Shown here: in pieces, positions 32,465 through 42,221 of the stretch | How the letters are laid out: every line of letters starts with the position of its first letter | How positions within the stretch are numbered: the stretch's first letter is position 1 | Assembly (NCBI RefSeq): GCF_001690595.1 | Contig: NZ_LZHH01000076.1 | Location: 1-47,612 of the forward strand | Length of the DNA stretch: 47,612 nucleotides | Direction: 5' to 3' | DNA from: Gilliamella sp. Choc5-1 | GTDB lineage: Bacteria > Pseudomonadota > Gammaproteobacteria > Enterobacterales > Orbaceae | Made by a program: the position numbers and the translations under genes | Notes under the pieces: generated by a model | The model's database searches: none | What the model was told of the DNA's origin: nothing | Seen by the model: the letters and a program-made list of their open reading frames with translations, nothing else

Positions 32465-33813
32465 TTCCATTATCACAGCAGCTATCACGGTCAGAAAACG
32501 ATATAATTGCGTTTAGGCAACATCAGCCTTTGACGGTTAACGATCTAAAAAAACAGGTTTTGCGTATCTGTAACGCATTGAATCACTATTCTAATCAATA
32601 TTGGGCATTATCAATGCAAGACAGCTTCAATTTTGTGGCGGGATTACTTGCATTACTTTATTCAGGCAAAACTCCTAGGTTACTTAACCCTTATCATCAA
32701 GAAATACAGCATTACTATAATGGGTTATTAACGGATAATATTAATAACGATAAAAAATGTTTGCCAGATAAAAGAATTATTCAGGTTCACCAGTTAGACG
32801 ATACCCCCCTAATTGACGGTTATCGGTGTTTAAATACTGAATTTAAACAACAGATTTTAACGTTGTTTACATCTGGTTCAACTGGATTACCAAAACCAAT
32901 CGATAAATCAGTGTCACAACTTGAAAAAGAAATTCAGATCCTAATTGATAATTGGGGATCATTTTCTAATGATCTATTTGTTGCATCGGTTTCACATGAA
33001 CATATGTATGGTTTAACATTTAAAATTATGTTAGCCCTAAGCACTAAAATCCCTTTTATTTGTGAATCAGTAGTTTATCAAGAACAGTTAGCAATATATC
33101 AACAAAAACAAATTATCTATATCACTACACCGTCGATTATTAAAAATTTAGATGATAATTTACCACCAATCAAATGTGATAAAGTTATTTCGTCTGGTGG
33201 TAAATTAAGTTATGAAGAAGCGCTATGTTGCCAACGAAATTTCAATGTATTACCAAATGAAATATATGGGTCGAGTGAAACAGGTATCATTGCTACTCGC
33301 CAACAACATACCTCAACAACCCCTTGGCAATTATTTTCATCAATTCATATTGAACAAGCTCAGCAACCTTTACTAATATCACCTTTATTAACAGAACCAG
33401 AACCATTGAACGATAAAATAAAAAAAGTGGATGAAAGACATTTTCATCTATATGGGCGACAAGATAAAATTGTAAAAATTTCAGAAAATCGAGTGTCACT
33501 TACTTATATTGAAAGAAAAATCCAACAACTTGAACAGGTTGATGAAGTTATCATTATTCCTTTAGAACAAAATAATAGAACAATACTCGGAGCAGTTATT
33601 GCTCTTTCATCACCTTATAAATCACTTTTAAAACAGTACGATCACTTAAAATTAACACAATATTTTCGACTTTTACTAAAAGATATTTTATCATTAAACG
33701 AAATACCCAAAAAATGGCGTTTTGTTGAATTTATTCCAAAAAACTCTCAAGGAAAATGTACTTACATTGAGCTAAAAGCACTATTTGATGCAAAAAAGAA
33801 AAGTAATGAATAA
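32434..33813 (+). CDS. apeH: Acyl-ACP ligase for the aromatic starter (ApeH)
   Basis: This ANL-superfamily adenylating enzyme is thought to load 4-hydroxybenzoate, or a related aryl acid, on a carrier protein with ATP. The 459 residues have the P-loop-like LFTSGSTGLPKPIDKS at ~145-160, the EIYGSSETG adenylate motif at ~272-280, and the hinge LYGRQDKIVKISENRVS at ~340-356. The catalytic-lysine region is near the end (NSQGKCTYIEL). It overlaps both neighbours. Aryl-polyene ligases are of this short type. Confidence 0.88.
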   Translation: MAHSSKTTTLVPLSQQLSRSENDIIAFRQHQPLTVNDLKKQVLRICNALNHYSNQYWALSMQDSFNFVAGLLALLYSGKTPRLLNPYHQEIQHYYNGLLTDNINNDKKCLPDKRIIQVHQLDDTPLIDGYRCLNTEFKQQILTLFTSGSTGLPKPIDKSVSQLEKEIQILIDNWGSFSNDLFVASVSHEHMYGLTFKIMLALSTKIPFICESVVYQEQLAIYQQKQIIYITTPSIIKNLDDNLPPIKCDKVISSGGKLSYEEALCCQRNFNVLPNEIYGSSETGIIATRQQHTSTTPWQLFSSIHIEQAQQPLLISPLLTEPEPLNDKIKKVDERHFHLYGRQDKIVKISENRVSLTYIERKIQQLEQVDEVIIIPLEQNNRTILGAVIALSSPYKSLLKQYDHLKLTQYFRLLLKDILSLNEIPKKWRFVEFIPKNSQGKCTYIELKALFDAKKKSNE

Positions 33814-34168
33814 AAAATATGTAAATGAAATAATAATTGATGTTAACGAAACAGAAGCTGATATTGAGTTTACTGTCCCCTCTGATTTATTCTGGTTTAA
33901 GGGGCATTTTCCAATTCAACCTTTATTGCCTGGCGTAGCTCAACTTAGTTGGGTCATTTATTATGCTCAAAAATGCTTTGGGAAACAGTTGACTTTATCG
34001 TCTATGGACTTAGTAAAATTTCAATGTCCTGTACTACCAGAAGATCACCTTATCTTACACCTAGTATGGTATAAAGAAACAAATAAACTAGAATTTAAGT
34101 ACACTATTGTCTCGTTAGATAATAACAAAAAGGTCGCTAGTTCAGGAAGGCTTACACTATGTCCGTGA
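33806..34168 (+). CDS. apeI: Hot-dog dehydratase ApeI
   Basis: The 120 residues form a FabZ-like hot-dog domain. The conserved FWFKGHFPIQPLLPGVAQLS contains the catalytic-type histidine in GHFP. It dehydrates 3-hydroxyacyl-ACP together with ApeP, as shown for aryl-polyene systems elsewhere. The ATG at 33806 overlaps the end of apeH; an earlier ATG at 33785 is in the same frame and also possible. Its end overlaps apeJ by 10 bases. Confidence 0.88.
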   Translation: MNKKYVNEIIIDVNETEADIEFTVPSDLFWFKGHFPIQPLLPGVAQLSWVIYYAQKCFGKQLTLSSMDLVKFQCPVLPEDHLILHLVWYKETNKLEFKYTIVSLDNNKKVASSGRLTLCP

Positions 34169-35910
34169 TACCATTTCCTACACCTAAACATTACTGTTTT
34201 GTTATTCCTTGTTATAACCACAGCAAAACTTTATCTTGTGTACTAAAAAATATTGAATCGTATCGACTTGAATGCATTTTAGTAGATGATGGTAGTGCTG
34301 CACATGTAGCCCTAGAACTTGAACAAATTGTATCTCAATTTCATTGGGTAACTCTAATTCGTTTAGCAACTAACCAAGGTAAAGGTGAAGCTGTCATGAC
34401 AGGACTTAAACATGCATTAAGTCTTGGCTATAAATATGCAATACAAATTGATGCAGATGGACAACATGACACTAAAGCCATTTCACAGTTAATTACTCAA
34501 TCAGAAAATCATCCCAATGCATTAATATCGGGTTGCCCTGTATATGATAAATCAGTTCCTAAACATCGTCTAATTGCTAGATATATTACCCATTTTTGGG
34601 TATGGGTTGAAACTTTATCCTTTTCGCTTAAAGATAGCATGTGTGGACTTCGTATATATCCTTTACAGCAATCATGTCATTTAATACAACAGTGTAAAAT
34701 TGGCAAAAGAATGGATTTTGATACAGAAATTATGGTGCGATTATACTGGCAAGGTATACCGTCAATTTTTGTTCCGACTCACGTTACTTATCCTAAAGAT
34801 GGCATTTCACATTTTAGAGCGCTAAAAGATAATCTGTTAATTACACGAATGCATACTAGACTATTTTTTGGAATGTTACCTCGAATACCTTTATTAATAA
34901 AAAGAAACTTATCAGAAAATAACCAACAGTTGCATTGGTCACAAACAGAAGAAAGAAAAGGCTTATTTGGAATAAGATTAATACTTAAACTTTATCAGCT
35001 TTTTGGAAGAAACGTAGCGCAATATATAATGTTGCCTGTTATCACTTATTTTTGGTTAACAGGTAAAAAACAACGCCAAGCCTCAAAGCTATATTTGCAA
35101 ACCGTGAAGTCTTATTATGAAAAAATTCCTTTAGTAGATAAAAAACAATTAACAACTTTTCGGCACTTTCAACGTTTTGGCGATTCATTATTGGATAAAT
35201 TAGCAAGTTGGCAAGGTGATATAAAACTTGATGATATTTATTCAACTAGCAAACAAGAATTTATAGATATTATCGAACAAAAACAAGGAATTATTTTGCT
35301 CTGCTCACACTTAGGTGATATTGAAATGTGCAGAGCAATCGCTGAACTTTCTCATAATATAAAAATTAATGCACTTGTATTTAAAAAAAATGCAGCTCGT
35401 TTTAACCAAATTCTACAGGAAGTAAATCAAGCTTCAGTAATTAATTTAATCGAAGTTGATACCTTAGGCCCTGACACTGCAATTTTACTAAAACAAAAAT
35501 TAGAATTAGGAGAATGGGTAGCAATTGTAGGCGATAGGACTTCAAATAACCCTTACCACAGATCACAAGATAACTCGGTTATCTGGGCAGATTTTTTAGG
35601 CAAACCAGCGCCATTCCCTAAAGGGCCATTTATTTTATCTTCAGCACTAGGCTTTCCTGTTTATTTAGTTTGGGGATTAAAACCGAATGGTCGTTTTCAA
35701 GTCTATTTAGAACTTTTTACAGATAAACTGGTATTGCCAAGAAAAAATCGTCACTCTGAACTTGAATTAATCGTACAAAAATATGCAAATAGATTAGAGC
35801 ATTACTGTTTAATATCCCCCCTAGATTGGTTTAATTTTTATGATTTTTGGCACTTTAATCAACCTAAACAAATTAATTTAACTATCGATAGTGAAAAACA
35901 TGAACAGTGA
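34159..35910 (+). CDS. apeJ: Glycosyltransferase family 2 / LpxL-type acyltransferase fusion (ApeJ)
   Basis: The 583-residue protein has two catalytic parts. Residues ~10-235 are a GT2 glycosyltransferase with FVIPCYNHSKTLSCVLKNI, ILVDDGS and the metal-binding IDADGQHD. A hydrophobic segment near ~285-300 separates it from the C-terminal lipid-A-type acyltransferase, with LLCSHLGDIEMCRA (H-to-D catalytic pair) at ~376-390 and VGDRTSNNPYHRSQ at ~457-470. This fused architecture is known in aryl-polyene clusters. It is likely to build the glycosylated diacyl anchor of the polyene in the inner membrane. It overlaps both neighbours. Confidence 0.88.
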   Translation: MSVIPFPTPKHYCFVIPCYNHSKTLSCVLKNIESYRLECILVDDGSAAHVALELEQIVSQFHWVTLIRLATNQGKGEAVMTGLKHALSLGYKYAIQIDADGQHDTKAISQLITQSENHPNALISGCPVYDKSVPKHRLIARYITHFWVWVETLSFSLKDSMCGLRIYPLQQSCHLIQQCKIGKRMDFDTEIMVRLYWQGIPSIFVPTHVTYPKDGISHFRALKDNLLITRMHTRLFFGMLPRIPLLIKRNLSENNQQLHWSQTEERKGLFGIRLILKLYQLFGRNVAQYIMLPVITYFWLTGKKQRQASKLYLQTVKSYYEKIPLVDKKQLTTFRHFQRFGDSLLDKLASWQGDIKLDDIYSTSKQEFIDIIEQKQGIILLCSHLGDIEMCRAIAELSHNIKINALVFKKNAARFNQILQEVNQASVINLIEVDTLGPDTAILLKQKLELGEWVAIVGDRTSNNPYHRSQDNSVIWADFLGKPAPFPKGPFILSSALGFPVYLVWGLKPNGRFQVYLELFTDKLVLPRKNRHSELELIVQKYANRLEHYCLISPLDWFNFYDFWHFNQPKQINLTIDSEKHEQ

Positions 35911-36322
35911 ATCAAAATATAGTGCAACTATTGAATATACCACGTCCTTTCATGATACTGACGCCATGGGAGTAGTTTGGCACGGTAATTATTTAAAATT
36001 TTTCGAAAAAGCTAGAGAAGCTTTATTTCAGAAATTTAATTATGGCTATAAAGAGATGCTCGAATCGGGTTATCTTTGGCCTATTGTTGATACACGTGTT
36101 AAATATAGTGCCTCAACTATCGCAGAACAGCCATTACATATTACCGCAAAATTAGAAGAGTATGAAAATCGTATTAAAATTAGTTATACGATAATAGATA
36201 AAAAAACAGGGAAAAAAACGACTTCTGGCTACACGATTCAAGTGGCTGTATCAGTCGCCACTAAAAAAATGAACTTTATTACACCATCTGTTTTCTTAGA
36301 ATGCTTTGGACTAAAAAAATGA
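35900..36322 (+). CDS. apeK: Hot-dog acyl thioesterase (ApeK)
   Basis: The 140 residues are a 4-hydroxybenzoyl-CoA-thioesterase/YbgC-like hot-dog protein, with FHDTDAMGVVWHGNYLKFFE carrying the catalytic aspartate of the family. It probably releases the finished chain or clears misloaded carrier proteins. The ATG at 35900 lies inside the end of apeJ; a GTG at 35891 in the same frame would add three residues. Its stop overlaps the next start (ATGA). Confidence 0.88.
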   Translation: MNSESKYSATIEYTTSFHDTDAMGVVWHGNYLKFFEKAREALFQKFNYGYKEMLESGYLWPIVDTRVKYSASTIAEQPLHITAKLEEYENRIKISYTIIDKKTGKKTTSGYTIQVAVSVATKKMNFITPSVFLECFGLKK

Positions 36323-36924
36323 AAAAATATTTATGTTATCTCATTACACTTTTTGTTATTTGTTTTTCAACATGTAGCCAAGCTATCACGCTTGAAGAAC
36401 TACAAAAGCAGTTTAGTAAACATGTAACTGTTCGTGCTGATTTTGTGCAAGATCGGTATATTAATGGCTTACCAAATCCACTTCATTCAACAGGAAAAAT
36501 GATTATTTCACAAAAATTTGGGTTATGGTGGCAACAGCAAACACCTTTTGTCATGACCTTAAAAATGAATGAACAAAGGATGGAACAGCGTATTGACGAT
36601 CAAAAACCACAAATCATCACTGCTGAAAATCAACCACAGCTATTTCAATTCAATCATTTACTCACAGCAATCTTTACTGCAGATAAAGAGATGTTAACCA
36701 ACAATTTTGATTTAACATTATCAGAACACAATAAACAATGGACGTTAGTCCTTACACCAAAATTAGCGCCGTTAAATAAAATTTTTAAACAAATTATTTT
36801 AGATGGTCAACAATACCTACAAACAGTCACTATTAACGATATGCAAAATGATAAAACCGTGATTGTATTTTCACGCCATCAAACAGCAAAACTAACTAAA
36901 AATGAACAATTGTTATTCAACTAA
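36319..36924 (+). CDS. apeL: LolA-like periplasmic carrier (ApeL)
   Basis: The 201 residues have a signal peptide (MKKYLCYLITLFVICFSTCS, cleavage after QA) and a LolA-type lipid-binding beta domain starting ITLEELQKQFSKHVTVRADF. LolA proteins ferry lipidated cargo through the periplasm; here the cargo would be the polyene lipid. The ATG at 36319 is chosen over 36301 because the signal peptide starts there and the ATGA overlap with apeK is typical. Its end overlaps apeM by 23 bases. Confidence 0.88.
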   Translation: MKKYLCYLITLFVICFSTCSQAITLEELQKQFSKHVTVRADFVQDRYINGLPNPLHSTGKMIISQKFGLWWQQQTPFVMTLKMNEQRMEQRIDDQKPQIITAENQPQLFQFNHLLTAIFTADKEMLTNNFDLTLSEHNKQWTLVLTPKLAPLNKIFKQIILDGQQYLQTVTINDMQNDKTVIVFSRHQTAKLTKNEQLLFN

Positions 36925-39220
36925 TCACCCAATACTAAAAAAATGCGCAATCATATGGCTTATTTCTGTAATTGGCCTAATTATTGGAGCTTGCTATCTT
37001 ATAACACATAGCAAACTAAATAGCAGTGTTTTGTCTTTGCTTCCAAAAGAACAAATTAGTAATGTTCCAACAGAGATAATTGATGGGTTTCAAAATAGAT
37101 TAGATAAGCAACTGATTTTTTTAATTAAACCTACAAATCCTGATGAAATAACACCGGTTAACTGGTGGTATAATCAATTAAGAAAGCAACCATTTATACA
37201 CCAAGTAAATGGCTTTCTTGATGAGTCCTTTCAGCAACAATGGGGACAATTTGCTTATCAATATCGTTACCAATTAATGGATAAAAAAACAGCAGAAAAA
37301 ATACAATCTCATCAGCAACTAGCTTGGATACAAAGTCAACTATATTCACCTTTTAGTGGCATAAGTAGTAAAGAATTACAAAATGACCCATTACTATTAA
37401 CACGCTCATCGCAAATCAATCAATTGAGCCATGCGGGGAATTTAACCATTAAAAATAATTGGTTATCAGGGAAAGATAAACAAGGCCATACATGGTATAT
37501 GATTTATGCTGAGCTTAATGGTTCATCTTTCAATATGAGTCAATCTCATAAAATTGTAAAACAAATCAAACTACTAACAGATGAACTTCAAACTATATGG
37601 CCAGGTACTGAAGTTTTAAAAAGAGGTGTACTATTCTATAGTGATAATGCCAGTATTGAAGCTCAAAATGATATTACTACCATCGGTAGTTTATCGATTA
37701 TTGGTATTATTATTTTATTAATGACCATATTTCGTTCTGTCACACCAATTATCCTTTCATTATTATCGATTTTTATCGGTATTGTTACTGGTTTAGTTGC
37801 TGTATTAACTGTATTTGGTGAAATTCATATTATAACTTTAGTGATGAGTACCAGCATTATTGGTATTGCCATTGATTACTCACTTCACTATCTAACCGAA
37901 CGATTACTACATGGTAATCAAGAATCCCCCTACATTAGCTTAAAAAAATTAATATCAACATTAGCTATTGCTTTATGCACCAGCTTTATTGCCTATTTAA
38001 TGTTATTGATCGCACCATTCCCTGGATTAAAACAACTATCCATTTTTGCTGTATTCGGCTTGATTGGAGCATTTTTAACCGTGATATGTTGGTACCCACT
38101 GTTAGCCAAAAAATTACCAGTCCGCGAAAAAATGGGGATACGTTTTTTAACTTTTTGGCTTAATATATGGGAAAATAAAAAAATTCAATGGACAATGATA
38201 TCATTCGCCTTTTTATTTATTGGATGCGGGATGATCAATTTAAAAGTCGACGATGATATCAGTAAATTGCAAACACTGCCTGCTCAGCTTCAAGCCGATG
38301 AACAAAAAATTATTAACATTACCCATCAACCAGCCGATCAAAAATGGTTTATTGTATTTGGTGATACACCCGAACAAACGCTACAACGCTTAGAAACTTT
38401 TTTACCAAAATTAGAACAAGCTAAAAAAAATGGTATATTTAACCAATATCAAACGATCAATATTCCTTCAATACAACGACAACAGCAAAATATTGCCTTA
38501 ATAAAACAATATGCACCCGATATTATTGCCGCACTCCAGCAAATGAATATTGATACAAAATTAGATAACATTAATGAAATTAAAGAATTTATAACGCCAG
38601 AATTATGGCAACAAAGTTCAATTAGCCAAGGTAGAAAACTACTTTGGTTATCATTAAAAGAGGGAAAAAGTGCTACACTAATTCCTATTAGCGGGGTCCA
38701 TCTATTAGATAAAATAGCATCATTATCTGATCTTGAACACGGTGTTTATTGGCTTGATCGTCACACTGAATTTAATACCATGTTTGCGACCTATCGAATT
38801 CATTTATCACAATTAATTGCCTTAGCGGTTGTTGTTATTTGTTTAAGTTTTATTACTTTTAACTGGAAATATGGTTTAAAATCTGCTTTTAAAAGCACTT
38901 TACCGACACTGCTATCAATAGGTATTGCATTGTCGGTACATGGCATTATCAACCAAACGCTTAATTTATTTTCTATGTTAGCGTTAATTTTGGTGATTGG
39001 TATTGGCATTGACTATAGTCTTTTTTTGGGTAACCCTAAAAGCCAAACACAAAGTGCATTATTAGCAGTGACTATGGCTGCACTAACAACATTATTATCC
39101 TTTGGCCTACTGATTTTTAGTCATACCAGTGCCATTATGGGCTTTGGACTTGTGTTAACCAGTGGAATTTTTTCTGCTTTTTTATTTTCGCCATTAACGG
39201 TCAAAGCTAATCAAAGTTAA
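36902..39220 (+). CDS. apeM: MMPL/RND-type exporter (ApeM)
   Basis: The 772 residues form a duplicated RND-like exporter. One membrane helix lies at ~13-35 and a periplasmic loop extends to ~255. A five-helix cluster at ~260-400 includes STSIIGIAIDYSLHYLTER, the MMPL motif with the proton-relay aspartate. A second periplasmic loop and a second helix cluster at ~640-765 follow, with VIGIGIDYSLFLGN. It is predicted to extract the polyene lipid from the inner membrane and hand it to the LolA-like ApeL. Confidence 0.9.
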   Translation: MNNCYSTNHPILKKCAIIWLISVIGLIIGACYLITHSKLNSSVLSLLPKEQISNVPTEIIDGFQNRLDKQLIFLIKPTNPDEITPVNWWYNQLRKQPFIHQVNGFLDESFQQQWGQFAYQYRYQLMDKKTAEKIQSHQQLAWIQSQLYSPFSGISSKELQNDPLLLTRSSQINQLSHAGNLTIKNNWLSGKDKQGHTWYMIYAELNGSSFNMSQSHKIVKQIKLLTDELQTIWPGTEVLKRGVLFYSDNASIEAQNDITTIGSLSIIGIIILLMTIFRSVTPIILSLLSIFIGIVTGLVAVLTVFGEIHIITLVMSTSIIGIAIDYSLHYLTERLLHGNQESPYISLKKLISTLAIALCTSFIAYLMLLIAPFPGLKQLSIFAVFGLIGAFLTVICWYPLLAKKLPVREKMGIRFLTFWLNIWENKKIQWTMISFAFLFIGCGMINLKVDDDISKLQTLPAQLQADEQKIINITHQPADQKWFIVFGDTPEQTLQRLETFLPKLEQAKKNGIFNQYQTINIPSIQRQQQNIALIKQYAPDIIAALQQMNIDTKLDNINEIKEFITPELWQQSSISQGRKLLWLSLKEGKSATLIPISGVHLLDKIASLSDLEHGVYWLDRHTEFNTMFATYRIHLSQLIALAVVVICLSFITFNWKYGLKSAFKSTLPTLLSIGIALSVHGIINQTLNLFSMLALILVIGIGIDYSLFLGNPKSQTQSALLAVTMAALTTLLSFGLLIFSHTSAIMGFGLVLTSGIFSAFLFSPLTVKANQS

Positions 39221-39256
39221 AAATATAAAAATAATTAAAAAATCAAGGACTTATTA

Positions 39257-39829
39257 ATGAAAAAATATTTTATAATAATAACGTTACTACTTACCATATT
39301 GATTTCGGCTTGTAGTAACCAAACACAAACAAAAGCATGGCTAACCAAAGGGACTCGAATCAACCTTCCACAGCCTAATTTGCAACAGCCTTATCACGAT
39401 CAACAGCTATTAAAATTCAATTATAATGGACAAGAAAACTCCTTGATTACCTTAATTGATATTGATCAAAATCAACTAAAAGTTATTGGACTTTCAGCAC
39501 TTGGCATTCGTTTATTTGAAATTAACTACAATGGCAAAACCATCAATACTAAACATAATATCTTTGTAAAAGAACTACCTGCACCAGAGCAAGTTTTGTC
39601 TGATATTATGTTAAGCATTTTACCGATTAAAAATTGGCAAGCGGTATTACCTACTGGATGGCAACTTATTGATAATGAAAAGCAACGAATTTTATTGAAT
39701 GACAAACAAGAAACGATTGTTGAAATCACCTATACGGAAAAAGCATCTCAACAAATTAGAAAACCAAACCGAATAAAACACCATATCTTCGGTTATGAAA
39801 TTACAATACAAAGAATGGATACAAAATAA
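39257..39829 (+). CDS. apeN: DUF3261 outer-membrane lipoprotein (ApeN)
   Basis: The 190 residues have a lipoprotein signal with lipobox LISAC (cysteine 19) and a DUF3261 domain. It is a LolB-like partner found next to the exporter in aryl-polyene clusters, probably receiving the product at the outer membrane. AAGGAC lies upstream of the ATG. Its stop TAA and the next start share a base (TAAATGA). Confidence 0.85.
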   Translation: MKKYFIIITLLLTILISACSNQTQTKAWLTKGTRINLPQPNLQQPYHDQQLLKFNYNGQENSLITLIDIDQNQLKVIGLSALGIRLFEINYNGKTINTKHNIFVKELPAPEQVLSDIMLSILPIKNWQAVLPTGWQLIDNEKQRILLNDKQETIVEITYTEKASQQIRKPNRIKHHIFGYEITIQRMDTK

Positions 39830-41011
39830 ATGATTTATGTTGCTGCACTTGGCGCTATCAATACCTTAGGTTGCACGCAAACTGAAATAAAGCACGCATT
39901 AACCCAACATTATCGCGCAAAACATAATTTAATTGAGTGTGATGGGTGGCTGTTACATGGTAAAAAAGCATGGTTAGGAAAAGTCGATGATAATCTACCT
40001 AATATCCCAACTCATTTATCGCAATATGCAACACGCAACAATCAGTTATTATATGCAGCTTATTTACAGATTCATACTGAAATAGAGCAAGCTATTAGAC
40101 AATATGGGTATAAACGTATTGCTATTATAATGGGAACAAGTACTTCTGGAGTTCATGAAGGCGATCTAAATATTAAACATTATTTACACACAAAAAATCA
40201 ATCATACACATTTACCTATAATCAGCAAGAATTAGGTGATCCATCGTGCTTTTTAACAGCATTATTAGGATTAAGGGGACCTAGTTATACCATATCAACA
40301 GCATGTACTTCGAGTGCTAAAGCTGTAATCAGTGGTAAACGACTAATTGAAGCAGGTTTAGTTGATGCTGCTATTGTTGGTGGAGCCGATAGTTTAAGTA
40401 GAATGCCAATAAATGGTTTTAATGCGCTAGAATCACTTTCTGAAAATCCCTGTATGCCTTTTGCAAAAGGACGCAATGGTATAAATATTGGTGAAGCAAG
40501 TGCATTATTTTTGCTTACGAAAACTGAAACGAGCAACATTGCAATCTTAGGTACAGGTGAGTCTTCTGATGCTTACCATATTTCATCTCCCCATCCTGAA
40601 GGCATCGGAGCTCAAAAGGCAATGCAAATAGCACTTGATAACGCAAAATTAACACCCAACGATATCGGCTATATTAACTTACATGGAACAGCAACTATAT
40701 TAAATGATATTGCCGAAAGTAAAGCCGTTCATCGACTATTTAAGCAAAATTGTCCTCCCTGTAGTTCAACCAAACACTTAACAGGACATACTTTAGGTAG
40801 TGCAGCTGTAACTGAATTAGCAATAAGTTATTTATTACTAAATCAAGATATTTATTTACCTCAACAAGATTTTTCAATATCACCATATGACAGAACTCTT
40901 GATCCTATAAATATTGTGACACAAGATATGATATTAAAAACTCCAACTATCATGTCAAACTCTTTTGCATTTGGAGGAAGCAATGCTTCACTTATTATCG
41001 GGAAAATATAA
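39830..41011 (+). CDS. apeO: Beta-ketoacyl-ACP synthase (ApeO)
   Basis: The 393-residue ketosynthase has an intact Cys-His-His triad: cysteine 159 in STACTSSAK, histidine in NLHGTATILND and histidine in HLTGHTLGSAAV. It is the active elongating subunit expected to pair with the cysteine-less ApeC. The C-terminal SNSFAFGGSNASLI is the family's closing glycine-rich motif. The stop overlaps apeP by one base. Confidence 0.92.
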   Translation: MIYVAALGAINTLGCTQTEIKHALTQHYRAKHNLIECDGWLLHGKKAWLGKVDDNLPNIPTHLSQYATRNNQLLYAAYLQIHTEIEQAIRQYGYKRIAIIMGTSTSGVHEGDLNIKHYLHTKNQSYTFTYNQQELGDPSCFLTALLGLRGPSYTISTACTSSAKAVISGKRLIEAGLVDAAIVGGADSLSRMPINGFNALESLSENPCMPFAKGRNGINIGEASALFLLTKTETSNIAILGTGESSDAYHISSPHPEGIGAQKAMQIALDNAKLTPNDIGYINLHGTATILNDIAESKAVHRLFKQNCPPCSSTKHLTGHTLGSAAVTELAISYLLLNQDIYLPQQDFSISPYDRTLDPINIVTQDMILKTPTIMSNSFAFGGSNASLIIGKI

Positions 41012-41493
41012 TGCAATATTATCTAGCTGAAAATTATTTACCTCATGAAAAACCAATGGTCATGATAGAACATGTTCATCAAATTGATGAAAACAGTTGT
41101 ATCTGTAGTGTTGATGTTAATCAACATAGTATTTTGGCGCCTTTCTTAAATGAAGATAATTCATTATCCAATTTTTATGCCATTGAACTGATGGCGCAAA
41201 CTATTGGCGTTTGGAATGGTTATCATGGCATGAAAAACAACCAACCACCACGACTAGGTATGCTATTAGGGGGAAGATCAATAACAACTACATTACCCAC
41301 ATTCCCTCATCATAGCCGTTTAATGATTCATGCAAATTTAGTTCTTGCTGATGCTAGATTAGCTAATTTTGATTGCCAAATAATGATTGAAAAACAATGT
41401 GTTGTTTCAGGAAAACTTAATGTTTATGAGCCAGATAACAACGAATTAGACTTTTTGTTTGGCAAAAAACGATTAGGAGAACAAAAACAATGA
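41011..41493 (+). CDS. apeP: 3-hydroxyacyl-ACP dehydratase-like hot-dog protein (ApeP)
   Basis: The 160 residues are a FabA-like hot-dog fold. They include LPHEKPMVMIEHV near the start and YAIELMAQTIGVWNGYHGM at ~57-75, which carries the family's acidic residue. It is proposed to form a heteromeric dehydratase with ApeI that keeps the trans double bonds. It overlaps apeO and apeQ. Confidence 0.88.
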   Translation: MQYYLAENYLPHEKPMVMIEHVHQIDENSCICSVDVNQHSILAPFLNEDNSLSNFYAIELMAQTIGVWNGYHGMKNNQPPRLGMLLGGRSITTTLPTFPHHSRLMIHANLVLADARLANFDCQIMIEKQCVVSGKLNVYEPDNNELDFLFGKKRLGEQKQ

Positions 41494-42221
41494 AACGAAC
41501 AGTTCTTGTCACCGGAGCAAGTAAAGGTATTGGTAAAGCAATTGCTTACCAACTTGCACAAGATGGTTTTACTATCGTAGTTCATTACCATAGTGATAAA
41601 CAAGGAGCAGTTGATACTCAAACTATAATAGAACAAGCAGGTGGTAGCGCCAGATTGATTCAATTTGATGTAAGTGACCGGTTGCAATGCCAACAAGCTA
41701 TAGAAACTGATATAGAGCAACATGGTGCTTATTATGGCATTGTAAATAATGCAGGTATCATTCGTGATGGTGCATTTCCTGCTTTAACTGAAGATGATTG
41801 GAACAAAGTTATCCATACCGACCTCGACAGTTTCTATAATGTACTGCATCCGTGTGTAATGCCAATGATAGGATTACGTGATGGAGGTAGAATTATTATT
41901 ATCTCATCGGTTTCAGGTATTACTGGTAATCGGGGACAAGTCAATTATAGCGCAGCAAAAGCAGGCGTTATTGGTGCAAGTAAAGCGTTAGCCCTAGAAT
42001 TAGCTAAACGAAAAATTACCGTCAATTGTATCGCACCGGGATTAATTGATACTGGTATTTTAGATATGGAACCGATTGCATTACAAGAAGCAATGAAAAT
42101 GATCCCTTTAAAACGAATGGGACAAGTAAATGAAGTTGCAGGACTTGCGAGTTATTTAATGTCTGATATTGCTGGATATGTAACTCGTCAAGTCATTTCA
42201 ATTAATGGAGGAATGGTATGA
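41490..42221 (+). CDS. apeQ: 3-ketoacyl-ACP reductase (ApeQ), FabG-like
   Basis: The 243-residue short-chain dehydrogenase has TGASKGIGKAIAYQLA for NADPH binding at ~8-23, NNAG at ~86-89, the catalytic serine in IISSVSGITG, and YSAAKAGV with the catalytic tyrosine and lysine. It reduces the keto group in each elongation cycle. It overlaps apeP and apeR by four bases each. Confidence 0.92.
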   Translation: MKRTVLVTGASKGIGKAIAYQLAQDGFTIVVHYHSDKQGAVDTQTIIEQAGGSARLIQFDVSDRLQCQQAIETDIEQHGAYYGIVNNAGIIRDGAFPALTEDDWNKVIHTDLDSFYNVLHPCVMPMIGLRDGGRIIIISSVSGITGNRGQVNYSAAKAGVIGASKALALELAKRKITVNCIAPGLIDTGILDMEPIALQEAMKMIPLKRMGQVNEVAGLASYLMSDIAGYVTRQVISINGGMV

